Shown here: positions 6,465-7,044 of the stretch, one piece after another
How the letters are laid out: every line of letters starts with the position of its first letter
Numbering within the stretch: position 1 is the first letter of the stretch
Source: an uncultured Clostridia bacterium
Lineage (GTDB): Bacteria > Bacillota > Clostridia > Christensenellales > Borkfalkiaceae
DNA length: 7,044 nucleotides
Direction of reading: 5' to 3'
NCBI GenBank assembly: GCA_904501795.1
Contig: CAJGCK010000057.1
Coordinates: 1 to 7,044, forward strand
The notes under the pieces: model-generated
Seen by the model: the letters and a program-made list of their open reading frames with translations, nothing else
Database searches by the model: none
Told to the model about the DNA's origin: nothing
Translations under genes and position numbers: made by a program

Positions 6465-6492
6465 TTTTTTCTTGACAAAAAGGGGGTAAAAA

Positions 6493-6648
6493 ATGAACTC
6501 GAATAATATCGTTTTAATAGCGCTGTTGTTTTTATTACTAAACAATAACACTATAAACACAACTCAACTGTTGTTATTACTCGCGTTGTTATCAACGGGC
6601 GCTTCTAACTCGCTTTTAGGGTGCTTTTGTAACAACACTCAAAACTAA
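6493..6648 (+). CDS. Uncharged Leu/Asn-rich hydrophobic mini-protein (unknown function)
   Basis: I do not recognise this gene. It encodes 51 residues, MNSNNIVLIA at the start and GCFCNNTQN at the end, and has no Lys, Arg, His, Asp or Glu. Leu (15) and Asn (11) make up half of it. Two hydrophobic blocks (about 6-16 and 26-33) are separated by an Asn/Thr-rich turn (17-25), so a small membrane hairpin or single-pass peptide is plausible. Cys44 and Cys46 lie near the C-terminus, and LLGC (41-44) resembles a lipobox, though the absence of an N-terminal positive charge argues against a standard lipoprotein. Support for a real gene: an AGGGGGT ribosome-binding site at 6481-6487, an extended -10 upstream and a terminator directly downstream. 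It stands alone on the plus strand between two leftward transcription units. Confidence 0.6.
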   Translation: MNSNNIVLIALLFLLLNNNTINTTQLLLLLALLSTGASNSLLGCFCNNTQN

Positions 6649-6669
6649 CCGTAAAACCTTTTTGACGAA

Positions 6670-6699
6670 AAAAGACGGCTCGCAAAGTAGTCGTCTTTT
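6670..6699 (+). terminator. Rho-independent terminator of the mini-protein gene
   Basis: AAAAGACG (6670-6677) pairs with CGTCTTTT (6692-6699) around a 14-nt loop, and the T-run continues as TTTTAATTTTT. It starts 21 nt after the stop codon at 6648, supporting a separate short transcript for this gene. Confidence 0.75.
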
Positions 6700-6719
6700 A
6701 ATTTTTAGATTAAAAAATA

Positions 6720-6745
6720 AACGCACGGCTTTTTTGCCGTGCGTT
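6720..6745 (-). terminator. Rho-independent terminator of the gap transcript
   Basis: A perfect 10-bp GC-rich stem, AACGCACGGC (6720-6729) with GCCGTGCGTT (6736-6745), has a six-base T/A loop. Read on the minus strand it is followed by TTATTTTTTAAT. It lies 19 nt beyond the gap stop codon, as expected for a strong terminator of a highly expressed glycolytic gene. Confidence 0.9.
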
Positions 6746-6764
6746 CGTATTAAATAATTTCTTA

Positions 6765-7044
6765 TTAGATTTCAGAGAAATATTTAATGGTTCTAACCAT
6801 TTGGCTAGTGTAAGAGTTTTCGTTGTCGTACCAAGAAACAACTTGTACTTGATAAGTATCGTCGTCAATTTTAGAAACCATCGTTTGAGTAGCATCGAAA
6901 AGTGAGCCGTATCTCATACCGATAACGTCAGAAGAAACGATTTCATCGGTGTTGTAGCCGAAAGATTCGGTTGCTTGAGCTTTCATAGCTTCGTTGATGC
7001 CTTCTTTGGTTACGTCTTTACCCTTAACAACTGCGATAAGAATA
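6765..7044 (-). CDS. gap: Glyceraldehyde-3-phosphate dehydrogenase, C-terminal part (partial)
   Basis: The last 93 residues of a type I GAPDH, which oxidises glyceraldehyde 3-phosphate to 1,3-bisphosphoglycerate with NAD in glycolysis. The frame stays open to the right edge of the window, so the NAD-binding domain and catalytic Cys/His lie outside. Recognisable family segments are ESFGYNTDEIVSSDVIG, GSLFDATQT and VVSWYDNENSYTSQMVRTIKYF, the last being the usual C-terminal helix. The tail ends KYFSEI at a TAA (6765-6767). It is not part of the arsR–engB cluster: two back-to-back terminators and an oppositely oriented gene separate them. Identification is secure; whether the enzyme is the glycolytic or a gluconeogenic paralogue cannot be settled from this fragment. 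Confidence 0.95.
   Translation of the reverse strand, partial: ILIAVVKGKDVTKEGINEAMKAQATESFGYNTDEIVSSDVIGMRYGSLFDATQTMVSKIDDDTYQVQVVSWYDNENSYTSQMVRTIKYFSEI

Noticed and set aside
6472..6477. Perfect TTGACA as a plus-strand -35 box
   Set aside because: No -10-like hexamer lies 16-18 bp downstream, and the start point would fall inside the mini-protein coding region.
6368..6478. Longer N-terminus for the ArsR protein
   Set aside because: The extra 37 codons cover the dyad and the AT-rich control region, and the internal ATG at 6367 has a good AAGGAG site.
6291..6560. 89-residue minus-strand ORF
   Set aside because: It overlaps the arsR coding region in another frame and the divergent control region, with Lys/Asn/Phe-rich content typical of translated AT-rich non-coding DNA.

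Overview
This looks like a chromosomal segment from an AT-rich Gram-positive bacterium, most likely an uncultured member of the Bacillota (Clostridia). The reasons are the lon–engB pairing, which is also classical in Bacillus; purine-rich Shine-Dalgarno sites; a UvrC whose N-terminus matches the Bacillus form; a clostridial-type GAPDH tail; and standard stop codons, with TGA used as a stop. The genus cannot be fixed from the sequence alone.

Layout. Positions 1-402 carry no credible gene. They hold an array of short perfect hairpins joined by a recurring 9-base linker (AGTKATATT on the left half, its reverse complement on the right half), followed by a long hairpin that probably terminates the leftward operon. 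Positions 403-6367 are five minus-strand genes read right to left: an ArsR-family regulator, uvrC, a Cof-type HAD phosphatase, lon and engB (ysxC). Spacings are tight: ATGA overlap for uvrC/HAD, 25 nt for HAD/lon, 8 nt for lon/engB. Positions 6368-6492 are a divergent control region. Positions 6493-6648 encode a 51-residue plus-strand peptide with no charged residue at all. Two terminators (6670-6699 and 6720-6745) separate it from the 3' end of a glyceraldehyde-3-phosphate dehydrogenase gene, which reads leftward and runs off the right edge.

Functionally, the leftward cluster joins nucleotide excision repair (UvrC), ATP-dependent proteolysis (Lon), a small-molecule phosphatase and a ribosome-assembly GTPase (EngB). 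The ArsR protein probably represses its own promoter through a dyad at 6388-6409. A strong promoter-like sequence inside the arsR–uvrC junction would let uvrC be transcribed independently, with a start point predicted exactly at its ATG.

The most unusual features are the hairpin array, whose linkers can pair in a fully nested order with matched base variation, and the uncharged mini-protein. The rest is conserved housekeeping content.
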